Shown in pieces: positions 33,590-41,305 of a stretch of DNA of 41,305 nucleotides (positions are counted from its first letter, which is position 1; each line of letters starts with the position of its first letter). A program made the translations under genes and the position numbers. The notes beneath the pieces were generated by a model. That model was not told the DNA's origin. It searched no databases and saw only the letters and a list, made by a program, of their open reading frames with translations. This DNA is from CAZSDU01 sp964605775 (GTDB lineage Bacteria > Bacteroidota > Bacteroidia > Bacteroidales > FEN-979): assembly GCA_964605775.1 (NCBI GenBank), contig CAZSDU010000026.1, positions 1 through 41,305 on the forward strand, given 5' to 3'.

Positions 33590-34255
33590 ATCATTGACCA
33601 GGGGTATGTTCTTTAATTCTTCCAAAACACTGAATTTCTTATTCTTTTGGCGGTACTGGATAATGCATTTCGTTAATTCAAACGAGAAATACGGATGACG
33701 CAGCAATTCCTTGAAAGTAACCTGATTTAGGTTGATGGTTTTAATGGAATCCCCATTAACCTTGATGTATTTCTCAACGAGTACATAACGGGCAGTATCC
33801 ATTCCCCAAACCTCGAGCAACTGATCTTTTCTCAGGAATCCGCCCAGTCGTTCCCGATGCGAAAGTATTCTCCGGGCAAAGGAAGGACCTATTCCTTTCA
33901 ATCGCTGAAGATCAAATGTATCGGCAGCGTTTAGTTCAATGGTAAAACTGAGGTTTGGGCTCTTTCTGAATGTTTTTGTACTATCCTGATGCGAAGGTTG
34001 ATAGTCCAGGCTTTTATAACGTAATCTTTTCGATCTATCAGCATTTTCCTTTTTCCGGCCATTTTCCCATGCCATTTCAAAGGCCATAACTTCATTTTCG
34101 AAACTCGAAAAATCAATGGGCTTTTGTCTGATCTCCTGCGGATAATAAGCATTGATGAAAATCATAATGACGAGGAGCGTTAGTAAAATAAATATTCCTC
34201 TTAATTCCGTCCGGTTAAAGCAAAGGTAATCCCTGATCCAATTGATTTTTTTCAT
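33545..34255 (-). CDS. Helix-hairpin-helix (ComEA-like) DNA-binding membrane protein
   Basis: The protein has 236 residues with one N-terminal membrane helix (about 19-36) and an outward C-terminal part. Two helix-hairpin-helix units follow: the first has LNAADTFDLQRLKGIGPSFA (about residues 105-124), the second begins INLNQVTFKELLRHPYF near 170. This matches ComEA-like proteins, which bind incoming DNA at the periplasmic face, though in Bacteroidota most are uncharacterised. The start overlaps the DUF2851 gene by 41 bp. No other competence gene is nearby. Confidence 0.87.
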   Translation of the reverse strand: MKKINWIRDYLCFNRTELRGIFILLTLLVIMIFINAYYPQEIRQKPIDFSSFENEVMAFEMAWENGRKKENADRSKRLRYKSLDYQPSHQDSTKTFRKSPNLSFTIELNAADTFDLQRLKGIGPSFARRILSHRERLGGFLRKDQLLEVWGMDTARYVLVEKYIKVNGDSIKTINLNQVTFKELLRHPYFSFELTKCIIQYRQKNKKFSVLEELKNIPLVNDSVFRRITPYLRIDP

Positions 34256-35537
34256 GGGTTTTGTTTTTCAGGATTTGATGACCGATTCTGCACTCCAAGC
34301 AACGTTTGAAATCGCAGTATGTGCGTTTCAACTGTATCAACGCCTGGGTATCCAGGGCTGAATTCACTGCTATTCCTCCTTTTTTCCATAAGGATATTTC
34401 TCGGTTGTTCTCAGCGGGAAGCTGGTCGAGCATTTGCAGTGTCCGATCAGCCAGGCTTGGAACAGATTTCTGATGGGAATAAAAAAAAAGAAAAGGAAGC
34501 AGTGCATTGACGATTAGTAGGTTAATGGAAGATTCTCCAAGAATCTTTGGTTTATACGCTGATTTTTTATCGAAAATAAAATGCTCATTCCAGTAGACTG
34601 AGGCTTTGACGGATAAAGCCTTCCGCCAGACTTCCAGATCATTTTCCAACAAAAGATCGAAAAGGTTTTCCTGATGATGATGGAGAAATACTGCCCATTC
34701 ACTCAGCCGGATCGTCGGAAAATTGCCGGGCCTTAGTCTTAAAAACTTCCAAAGCCCTGAAGATAGGGGTTGAAGCTGATACTTCTCCCGGAGAAATTCA
34801 AATTCATGCCTCAGTGCTCTGGGATAATCATCCCGGACTTCCGGAGGAATCAATCCTGACATCCCATAAAGCAAAGCCTCCAGCATAAACAAATCATATC
34901 CCTGTCGGGTCAAAACTTTAAAGGGTAAGGCTTTGGCCAGTAATTCAAAGGGCAGGGCATTGATACGAAAACCAAAATTCAGGGACATGAACCGGTAAAA
35001 ACTTTCTTTCCAATCTTTTCCGCAGGAATCCCAGAGCGGGTAGATCGTTTCTGATTTGTTTTTCAATCGTTCCAATGCCAGAACGGTCATCCAAACGGAA
35101 AATTCCTGTTTATTCAAATCCTTCAGCAGCGCATAACATGGGATCCACTGATGTGTTGTCATCATATTCTGATATTGGATCATAAGATGTGCAGGGTATT
35201 GTTGCTTTAATTCCAGGGTAGGGATCAGATGAAAATCTGAGGTTTTCACTTCCTGATCACTTTCATAAACCACGTGCAATACGATATTATCATAGGCTTT
35301 GTCGCGATGATGTCCGTGGCGATACCAGTCTGAGGCTTTTCCATGGACCTCGACATTACCTGCCCAGGTAGTCTGCCCTATCCTGATCCGGGCATTGAAA
35401 AAATCGGGTCCGCCATCATGATTATATACTCCCGGATGCAAAACGGTTAACGGTTCTCCACTGAGAAGCCTGAGTTGGAGATTCAGCAGTCTGAATTTCC
35501 AGAGATAATGAAGAAAATGCTCTTCCATCCTTTTCAT
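34215..35537 (-). CDS. DUF2851 family protein
   Basis: The protein begins MKRMEEHFLHYLWKFRLL with the ATG at 35537 (440 aa); an ATG at 35585 in the same frame is less like the family start. The hallmark segment is YNHDGGPDFFNARIRIG followed by WAGNVEVHGKASDWYRHGHH (about residues 36-75), with the many His and Asp residues of a possible nuclease-like or metal-binding site. The rest is helical and ends in CLECRIGHQIL, where two cysteines and a histidine recur in the family. The family is almost restricted to Bacteroidota and its function is not known. It is coupled by overlap to the helix-hairpin-helix gene downstream. Confidence 0.88.
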   Translation of the reverse strand: MKRMEEHFLHYLWKFRLLNLQLRLLSGEPLTVLHPGVYNHDGGPDFFNARIRIGQTTWAGNVEVHGKASDWYRHGHHRDKAYDNIVLHVVYESDQEVKTSDFHLIPTLELKQQYPAHLMIQYQNMMTTHQWIPCYALLKDLNKQEFSVWMTVLALERLKNKSETIYPLWDSCGKDWKESFYRFMSLNFGFRINALPFELLAKALPFKVLTRQGYDLFMLEALLYGMSGLIPPEVRDDYPRALRHEFEFLREKYQLQPLSSGLWKFLRLRPGNFPTIRLSEWAVFLHHHQENLFDLLLENDLEVWRKALSVKASVYWNEHFIFDKKSAYKPKILGESSINLLIVNALLPFLFFYSHQKSVPSLADRTLQMLDQLPAENNREISLWKKGGIAVNSALDTQALIQLKRTYCDFKRCLECRIGHQILKNKTHEKNQLDQGLPLL

Positions 35538-35615
35538 GTTATCTATACGCTGCTTAATCTGGTTAATGATAGAAAAGTAATACATTGTTGAAAAAAAATT
35601 ATCTCTTCATTAATG

Positions 35616-35646
35616 TTGTCCGACATTTACCGAATGCTTATATTTG
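35616..35646 (+). promoter_or_regulatory. Promoter of the coiled-coil/zapA operon
   Basis: TTG (35616-35618), 20 nt, then TATATTTG (35639-35646) fit the Bacteroidota consensus. The ATG at 35671 follows 24 nt later. The box overlaps an in-frame TTG at 35644, which argues against that TTG as start. Confidence 0.7.
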
Positions 35647-35670
35647 CATAAGAATATTAAAACCGTTCTC

Positions 35671-35958
35671 ATGGGAGATGTTTCCACACTGGTTTCCGGC
35701 ATTGAATATAAAGTCAGGAAATTGACGGAAAGAAATCAACTGCTGAAGACGGAATGTGAAAAATTATTAAATGAAATTGACGAACTTAAATTAAATTTAA
35801 CCCAGCAAAAGAAAAACATAGAACAGTTAGAAGAAAAAGTAAACCTATTAAAACTGGCTAAAGCATTTGAAACAAAAGAAGGAAACGTTGAAGCGAAATT
35901 AAAAATCAACGAATTGTTGCGGGAAATTGATAAATGCATTGGGCTTTTAAATACCTGA
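35671..35958 (+). CDS. Small coiled-coil protein upstream of zapA
   Basis: From the ATG at 35671 the protein has 95 residues and is almost one continuous coiled coil, with leucine heptads from about residue 10 to 65 (VRKLTERNQLLKTECEKLL and on). It ends in a short helix DKCIGLLNT. It lies 1 nt before zapA and shares its promoter, so a role with ZapA in the division ring, similar in principle to ZapB, is plausible. No sequence identity to ZapB can be claimed; coiled coils all look alike. Confidence 0.85.
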   Translation: MGDVSTLVSGIEYKVRKLTERNQLLKTECEKLLNEIDELKLNLTQQKKNIEQLEEKVNLLKLAKAFETKEGNVEAKLKINELLREIDKCIGLLNT

Positions 35959-35959
35959 A

Positions 35960-36250
35960 ATGGATGAACTTTCCATATCGTTAAGCGTTGCTGAAAGGAA
36001 TTACCGATTGGTGATTGAAAAAGAGCATGAGGTATTATTCCGTAAGGCGGCGAAATTGATAGAAAAGCGAATAAAAGATTATTCAACCAGTTACGCGTAT
36101 AAAGATAAACAGGATCTGCTTGCCATGGTTGCCATTGAATATGCGACAAGTTTTTTACAGGATGAGCAGTTGCTGAGGGATAAGGAAGACCAATGGGAGT
36201 CACACCTTATGGAAATAGACCGGACACTGGACGAACAACTTCAGGAATAA
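35960..36250 (+). CDS. zapA: Cell division protein ZapA
   Basis: The protein has 96 residues. The N-terminal part has the ZapA pattern LSISLSVAERNYRLVIEKEH followed by the FRKAAKLIEKRI helix, and a long C-terminal coiled coil starts near residue 50 (DKQDLLAMVAIEYATSFL). ZapA binds FtsZ and bundles its filaments. The probable 6S RNA just downstream repeats the zapA-ssrS order known from gammaproteobacteria, which supports both calls. Confidence 0.88.
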   Translation: MDELSISLSVAERNYRLVIEKEHEVLFRKAAKLIEKRIKDYSTSYAYKDKQDLLAMVAIEYATSFLQDEQLLRDKEDQWESHLMEIDRTLDEQLQE

Positions 36251-36283
36251 GCCACTACGTTCTTTGAAAAATAATATGATTTT

Positions 36284-36483
36284 ACCCGCAGTAATTCAGA
36301 CAGTTTGTAAACCTAACATTACAAATATTAGGGCAAAGCTCATCAACTTGTAGGACAGGCCTCACTTCGTTTCGGCGAAGATCCGGGTTAGTTCCCGGGC
36401 AGTGGAAGTTCGAAAAGTTTGGCAGCCCTATTCGTGTCAATTGAGGTTTATCAATACCTCGCTGATTATTGCGGGTTTTTTTT
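36284..36483 (+). ncRNA. ssrS: Probable 6S RNA
   Basis: The 306-bp gap between zapA and rny holds a structured RNA of about 200 nt. The 5' segment ACCCGCAGTAATTCAG (36284-36299) pairs with CTGATTATTGCGGGT near the 3' end (36462-36476), and a T-run follows. This is the long closing stem with central bulge expected for 6S RNA, which binds RNA polymerase. Internal hairpins include CTTCG/CGAAG near 36366-36386 and CCGGG/CCCGGG near 36391-36402. The position after zapA matches the known synteny. I cannot run a covariance model; another structured RNA is possible. Confidence 0.65.
36443..36483 (+). terminator. 3' hairpin and T-run of the probable 6S RNA
   Basis: GAGGT (36443-36447) and ACCTC (36456-36460) form a local hairpin, followed by the 3' strand of the closing stem GCGGG and eight T residues. 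The closing stem plus T-run probably acts as the terminator. Confidence 0.6.
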
Positions 36484-36556
36484 ATCCTTTAACGATCCTT
36501 CATCATTCATAAACTCAAAGGCGTGATCCCATCACCCTTTACAAAAACACTAAACG

Positions 36557-38101
36557 ATGGAAGGTATGATATTATTTTTAATTATTGGGGTAACCGGCAT
36601 TATCATTGGCGGGGTAATCACAGGAACTATCCTGAACAAAGCGCTTGAACGCAAACGTGATGCACTGCTGAAGGAAGCCATGGACAAAGCCGAAGTCATC
36701 AAGCGGGATAAAATCCTTCAGGCAAAAGAAAAATTTCTTCAGTTGAAGACCGAGCATGAAAAATATATTCATGAAAAAAATGAAGAAGTCAATAAAAATG
36801 AAAACCGTCTGAAGCAGAAGGAGTCTACCCTGAATCAGCGAATGGAAGAACTGACGAAAAAGCAGAAAGAAACCATGGCTGTCCGTCAGGGTCTTGCACA
36901 GCAGATGGAAATTGTCAATAAAAAACAGACTGAACTTGAAAAAGCCATGAAAGTCCAGGTGGATAAACTGGAATCCATCTCCGGCCTTTCAGCCATGGAA
37001 GCTAAAGCCCAGCTTCTGGAAACACTCAAAGAAGAAGCCAAGTCGGAGGCCCTGGTTCATATCAAGGATATTATTGATGAAGCAAAAATGACGGCCAATA
37101 CGGAGGCCAGGAAGATCATCATTGAAACCATCCAGCGGACAGCTTCTGAGCATGCGATTGAGAATACCGTTTCCGTTTTCAATATCGAAAACGAAGAGGT
37201 AAAAGGCAGGATCATCGGCAGGGAAGGCAGAAACATCAGAACCCTGGAATCGCTTACGGGGGTTGAAATCATCATTGATGATTCCCCGGATGCCATCATC
37301 CTTTCTGGTTTTGATCCGGTTCGTCGGGAAATAGCCCGTCTTTCCCTCCATAAGCTGGTCACCGATGGACGAATTCATCCCGCCCGTATAGAAGAAGTAG
37401 TCGCCAAGACCAGGAAACAAATCGAGCAGGAAATCATTGAAACAGGTAAGCGGGTTACCATCGACTTAGGGATTCACAATATCCACCATGAACTGATCCG
37501 TATGATCGGCAAGATGAAGTACCGTTCCTCTTACGGACAAAACCTCCTTCAGCATTCCATCGAAGTAGCCAAACTGAGTGCCACTATGGCAGCCGAACTG
37601 GGTTTAAACCCGAAACTAGCTAAAAGGGCTGGATTGCTGCATGATATTGGGAAAGTTCCCGATACGGAACCCGAATTACCCCATGCCATACTGGGAATGA
37701 AAATGGCTGAAAAGTTCAAGGAAAAACCGGAGATCATCAATGCCATCGGAGCGCATCACGATGAAACGGAAATGGACAATCTCCTCTCCCCCATTATCCA
37801 GGTTTGTGATGCCATCTCAGGCGCCAGGCCGGGGGCTCGCCGCGAAGTGGTGGAAGCCTATATCGAACGGCTCAAACATCTCGAGGAACTTGCTCTGAGT
37901 TATCCCGGTGTGGTAAAAACCTATGCCATCCAGGCCGGCCGCGAACTTAGGGTCATCGTCGGAGCCGATAAGGTGACCGATGTCGAAGCCAATACCATTG
38001 CTTTCGACCTTAGCAAGAAAATCCAGAGCGAAATGACTTATCCCGGACAGATTAAAATCACTGTCATCCGAGAGACCAGAGCGGTCAGCTATGCAAAATA
38101 G
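36557..38101 (+). CDS. rny: Ribonuclease Y
   Basis: This is a membrane-anchored endoribonuclease that starts mRNA decay. Its 514 residues show the standard order: an N-terminal membrane helix (about 4-25), a long charged coiled coil (about 28-200), a KH RNA-binding domain with GRIIGREGRNIRTLE at about 219-233, and the HD domain with HSIEVAKLS near 328 and LLHDIGKVPD near 357 holding the metal-binding HD pair. A further conserved segment, GAHHDETE, lies near residue 400. It is convergent with kup, 8 bp apart. Confidence 0.96.
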   Translation: MEGMILFLIIGVTGIIIGGVITGTILNKALERKRDALLKEAMDKAEVIKRDKILQAKEKFLQLKTEHEKYIHEKNEEVNKNENRLKQKESTLNQRMEELTKKQKETMAVRQGLAQQMEIVNKKQTELEKAMKVQVDKLESISGLSAMEAKAQLLETLKEEAKSEALVHIKDIIDEAKMTANTEARKIIIETIQRTASEHAIENTVSVFNIENEEVKGRIIGREGRNIRTLESLTGVEIIIDDSPDAIILSGFDPVRREIARLSLHKLVTDGRIHPARIEEVVAKTRKQIEQEIIETGKRVTIDLGIHNIHHELIRMIGKMKYRSSYGQNLLQHSIEVAKLSATMAAELGLNPKLAKRAGLLHDIGKVPDTEPELPHAILGMKMAEKFKEKPEIINAIGAHHDETEMDNLLSPIIQVCDAISGARPGARREVVEAYIERLKHLEELALSYPGVVKTYAIQAGRELRVIVGADKVTDVEANTIAFDLSKKIQSEMTYPGQIKITVIRETRAVSYAK

Positions 38102-38109
38102 GATTGAAT

Positions 38110-40059
38110 TTACCCGAAACCAACATCCCGGGAAAAAATCTGGTTATGTGATCCTGTTTGGAGTGGGACAGTCTCTTCGGTAATATTGCTCGTATCCAGT
38201 CCGAATACCTTGATTTCACTGATGCCTATTTTTTTTATCATGGAATAAGCGTTGAGGATTACCTGGTCAAACATCTGAAAATCAAAATCATAATTCTGAA
38301 CGCGGTGGATGAGAATAAATCGAAAATCACCCGGGATATTAAACCGCCTAAGGGAGTCGTACCTGCTTAGTGTATCGATTTCATGGTTCCGGTTCATCTC
38401 TTCCACTACCTGACGAAAAAAAAGATTGATCCTTGGTTGTACTTTAAAACCAATCCTGAAATCAACTTTTATCAGAATACCGGGAATCACCTGTGTCACC
38501 CGGTACTCCATAAGATGTGGGTCGTCATGGATATCCACATGTAAAAGCCAATAAACATCAGCCCTCTTGGGCTGCCTATTAAGGATTGAAAACATGATTT
38601 TCGACTCAACCTCTGAAACCCTGTTTGCCTTAGTAATAAATACAGCATTGGTTGCATATTTCGGTATGGCTTTATCCTCATACAATGCAATGAGCACCTC
38701 CTTATAATCTTTGATCTTGACAAATTCGGTAAAACTGTTTTTGATTTTTCTTCCCCGGTACCAAATAAACATGACAACTCCGATTATTCCGGCAAGGAGA
38801 ATGGAAAACCATCCCCCATAGATGAATTTATTCATGTTTGCCATTAGGAATGCACCTTCAACGGTTAGATAAACCAATAGCAATAAAACGATTATATATA
38901 GGGAAACTTTGTATTTATATAGGTATAAGGCAAGAAGCAGAGTCGTCATCAGCATCGTGATGGTGATCGACAGTCCATAGGCAGCCTCCATATTGGCAGA
39001 CTCCCTGAAAATCAGTACCACAATGATACAACAAACGAAGAGAGACCAGTTAATGGTTGGAATATACATTTGTCCTTTAACCCGGGTCGGATAAATGACT
39101 CGTATTTTCGGCCAGAAATTGAGAGAAATCGCTTCGCTGATGAGGGTAAAAGAACCACTGATCAACGCCTGGCTGGCAATCACGGAAGCAATCGTTGCGA
39201 TCACAATGCCAGGGATGAGAAACCAGTGGGGCATGATCTCATAAAAAGGGTTACCAAAATCTGAAGATCCGGAAATCATCCCGATCACCCAGGCTCCCTG
39301 TCCGAAATAATTGATCAATAAAGCCAACTTGACGAAGCCCCAACTGACCCGGATATTTTTTAATCCGCAGTGACCCAGGTCAGAATACATCGCCTCGGCC
39401 CCTGTGGTAGCCAGAAAAACTGCACCTAATAAAAGAAAGCCTTCGGGATAAACCGTAAGAAACCGGTAGGCGTATACCGGATTGACCGCACGCAAAACTC
39501 CAGGTTCCTGAGCAATCTGGATGGCTCCGAGAATGGTCAGCATTATAAACCAAACCAGCATCAGTGGCCCGAAAAATCTCCCGATCGTATGGGTCCCAAA
39601 TTGCTGCATGAAAAATAAAAGTGATAAGATACCTATGGCTATCAGGATGACGGGAATCCGGGGATTTAACAATTGCAAACCTTCAACGGAAGAAAGAATA
39701 GTCAAAGAAGGAGTGATCACACCATCTGCCAGAAGCGCGGCGCCCCCGATAATGGCAAATATATAAGCCCATTTTGCCTTGCTCCTGATAAGCGCGAAAA
39801 GACTTAAAATACCACCTTCACCTTCATTATCTGCCCTTAACGTAATGATCACATATTTTACGGTAGTCAAAAGGGTCATGGTCCAGAAAATACAGGATAG
39901 TCCACCATAAATAAATAATTCAGTGATGTCATTGCCACCTGATATTATGGCTTTGATAACATACAAGGGGGAGGTTCCAATGTCTCCGAAAACAATTCCA
40001 AGCGTAACGATCAGACCTGCTCCGCTGACTTTGTTAATACCGTTTTTCCCTAAGCCCAT
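38110..40059 (-). CDS. kup: Kup-type potassium uptake transporter
   Basis: This is a proton-coupled K+ importer of the KUP/HAK/KT family with 649 residues. The first membrane helix holds the family signature IVFGDIGTSPLYV (about 22-34). About twelve membrane helices fill residues 15-455, and a cytoplasmic C-terminal domain of about 190 residues follows. The segment ADNEGEGGILSLFALI (about 77-92) is also characteristic. It is divergent from a KdpD-like kinase that may sense K+ or turgor. Confidence 0.96.
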   Translation of the reverse strand: MGLGKNGINKVSGAGLIVTLGIVFGDIGTSPLYVIKAIISGGNDITELFIYGGLSCIFWTMTLLTTVKYVIITLRADNEGEGGILSLFALIRSKAKWAYIFAIIGGAALLADGVITPSLTILSSVEGLQLLNPRIPVILIAIGILSLLFFMQQFGTHTIGRFFGPLMLVWFIMLTILGAIQIAQEPGVLRAVNPVYAYRFLTVYPEGFLLLGAVFLATTGAEAMYSDLGHCGLKNIRVSWGFVKLALLINYFGQGAWVIGMISGSSDFGNPFYEIMPHWFLIPGIVIATIASVIASQALISGSFTLISEAISLNFWPKIRVIYPTRVKGQMYIPTINWSLFVCCIIVVLIFRESANMEAAYGLSITITMLMTTLLLALYLYKYKVSLYIIVLLLLVYLTVEGAFLMANMNKFIYGGWFSILLAGIIGVVMFIWYRGRKIKNSFTEFVKIKDYKEVLIALYEDKAIPKYATNAVFITKANRVSEVESKIMFSILNRQPKRADVYWLLHVDIHDDPHLMEYRVTQVIPGILIKVDFRIGFKVQPRINLFFRQVVEEMNRNHEIDTLSRYDSLRRFNIPGDFRFILIHRVQNYDFDFQMFDQVILNAYSMIKKIGISEIKVFGLDTSNITEETVPLQTGSHNQIFSRDVGFG

Positions 40060-40082
40060 ACCATATAGTTTGGAAAAAGAGT

Positions 40083-40090
40083 CAAAGGTA
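40083..40090 (-). promoter_or_regulatory. -7 box of kup
   Basis: TACCTTTG on the minus strand, 23 nt before the kup ATG at 40059; no clear -33 element is seen. Confidence 0.5.
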
Positions 40091-40202
40091 AATGAGGAGT
40101 TATAAGAAGACTGTAAAGATTAATAGCCAGGATATAAAGATTTTATAAAGAGGTGTTCAAAGGATACATTTTATTGATTATGTTTGAATGGAAATTCTTT
40201 CC

Positions 40203-41305
40203 ATGAGAACTCCTCACACCAGATATAGCATTTGGGATTTTATTATTGCATTTGCCGCCAGTATTATGGTGACAGCGGTATGTTACCCGATCCGGGATGC
40301 CATAGGATATCAGTCTGTCGGACTCATTTTTCTGATGACCATTTCAGTTCTGTCTCTCTTTTTAGGGCGAGCAGCCCTGATTTTCACTGCAATCTTGAAT
40401 TTCGGGGTCTGGAATTTCTTCTTCATTCAACCCTTGTACACCTTCAGGGTTCATAGTTTGCATGATCTGATTGCTTTGTTTACCAATCTTATCGTTGCCA
40501 TTGCTGCCAGCGCCCTGATCAACCGGATCAGAAAAAGTAAGATAACACTGCAGCAAAGCCAAGAACAGCTTCAGCGCATTCACTGCTTTCTCGAATCCTT
40601 AAATGACTCCGTTTCCATCAAAGATGTGGTCAAACATGCTGAAGAAGGAATCCAAAATAATTTCAGCAGTACTGTTCTAATATATCTCAAAGAGAAAAAC
40701 GGAAATGGATTATCTCGTCGTCCTTTTGGGAATACACGTTTACACGGCGATCAGGCCTTTAATGCAGCCATATCTGTATTTTCCGACCCAACGAGAACAA
40801 ACACGGTAACGACCGAAGATATCATTTTTTATCCGTTGGCAGAAGCCAGAAAATTGATTGGCGTAATCGGTATTCAGTTTCCGGATAAAAAATTTCCCAG
40901 GGATGAGCAACTGATTTTATTACCATCGTTGCTTACTCTTCTTGCTTCTGCCCTTGATCGGGAAATGAACATCGATCAGGCAAAGGAAAAAGAAATCAGC
41001 TCGGAATCAGAAAAATTATTCCGGACTGTTCTGAACAGCGTTTCACATGAGCTTAAAACCCCTATCTCCATCATCTCCGCGGCTGTTGCAAACCTGAATG
41101 ACATGAAGACCTCTTCTGAACCTGAATTAAGGAAACAAATCGGGGAAGAACTTGAAATTGCCTCTTTAAGGCTGAACCACCTGGTGGAAAATATTCTTGA
41201 CATGTCACGGATCGAATCCGGAATTCTGAGGCTGAACTTACAGGTTTGCGATATCGCAGATCTCATAGGCATTGTCAATAATGATTTGAAAATATTAGAT
41301 CATTC
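40203..41305 (+). CDS. KdpD-like sensor histidine kinase (DUF4118), cut by window edge
   Basis: The frame runs open to the window end (367 residues seen); an in-frame ATG at 40188 is an alternative start. Four membrane helices typical of DUF4118 fill about residues 12-105 (AASIMVTAVCYPI, LIFLMTISVLSLFLG, FTAILNFGVWNFFFI, NLIVAIAASALI). A GAF-like region follows (about 130-255), then the dimerisation domain with H282 in SVSHELKTPIS. The ATPase domain is beyond the window. Compared with full KdpD it lacks the N-terminal KdpD/USP domains. KdpD controls the Kdp potassium pump through KdpE; here the neighbour is kup, so control of potassium uptake is inferred. Confidence 0.87.
   Translation, partial: MRTPHTRYSIWDFIIAFAASIMVTAVCYPIRDAIGYQSVGLIFLMTISVLSLFLGRAALIFTAILNFGVWNFFFIQPLYTFRVHSLHDLIALFTNLIVAIAASALINRIRKSKITLQQSQEQLQRIHCFLESLNDSVSIKDVVKHAEEGIQNNFSSTVLIYLKEKNGNGLSRRPFGNTRLHGDQAFNAAISVFSDPTRTNTVTTEDIIFYPLAEARKLIGVIGIQFPDKKFPRDEQLILLPSLLTLLASALDREMNIDQAKEKEISSESEKLFRTVLNSVSHELKTPISIISAAVANLNDMKTSSEPELRKQIGEELEIASLRLNHLVENILDMSRIESGILRLNLQVCDIADLIGIVNNDLKILDH

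Overview
The window looks like a chromosomal segment of a member of the Bacteroidota. The evidence is several promoters of the phylum's TTTG-N19/20-TAnnTTTG type, A-rich rather than strong Shine-Dalgarno start regions, and typical families (DUF2851, S41 protease, hybrid kinases, 23S-IVS-type four-helix-bundle protein, ZapA-6S RNA-RNase Y gene order). I cannot fix the order or genus from sequence reading alone.

Left part (1-14.7 kb) is an accessory, defence-like island. It holds a truncated DUF262/GmrS-type gene on the minus strand and a divergent, translationally overlapping pair encoding a four-TM membrane protein and an FRG-domain protein. Next comes a complete type I restriction-modification operon read leftwards (hsdM-hsdS-X-hsdR), where X is an extra PD-(D/E)xK nuclease overlapping hsdR by 4 nt. 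After it lies a phage-type recombination pair (Rad52-like annealing protein and Fe-S/Cas4-like nuclease), divergent from a small XRE regulator, an unrecognised 239-aa protein and a zinc-ribbon/TPR membrane protein. The hsd operon is bracketed by two inverted-repeat elements of the same 51-bp span and related arms.

The island ends about 0.6 kb from a small tRNA operon (15.30-16.11 kb) that is the most unusual structure here. A minus-strand promoter drives tRNA-Ser(GCT), a four-helix-bundle ORF, tRNA-Pro(TGG) and a terminator. The ORF fills the spacer between the two tRNAs and is flanked by telomere-like hexamer arrays in inverted orientation (19 TGGGTK units on one side, 5 degenerate units on the other), each ending within a few bases of a mature tRNA end. 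In the transcript these arrays could pair and enclose the ORF, which resembles intervening sequences of 23S rRNA but would sit inside a tRNA precursor.

Right part (16.1-41.3 kb) is ordinary chromosome. It contains a fused aconitase/isopropylmalate dehydratase-family enzyme, a membrane metallophosphoesterase, three consecutive sensor kinases (two hybrid, none with an output domain), an 18-repeat TPR-like protein, and a LolD-type ABC ATPase divergent from sucC. These are followed by an S41 protease, a rhomboid protein, a helix-hairpin-helix protein and a DUF2851 protein, then a coiled-coil gene, zapA, a probable 6S RNA, rny, a Kup potassium transporter, and a truncated KdpD-like kinase divergent from kup.
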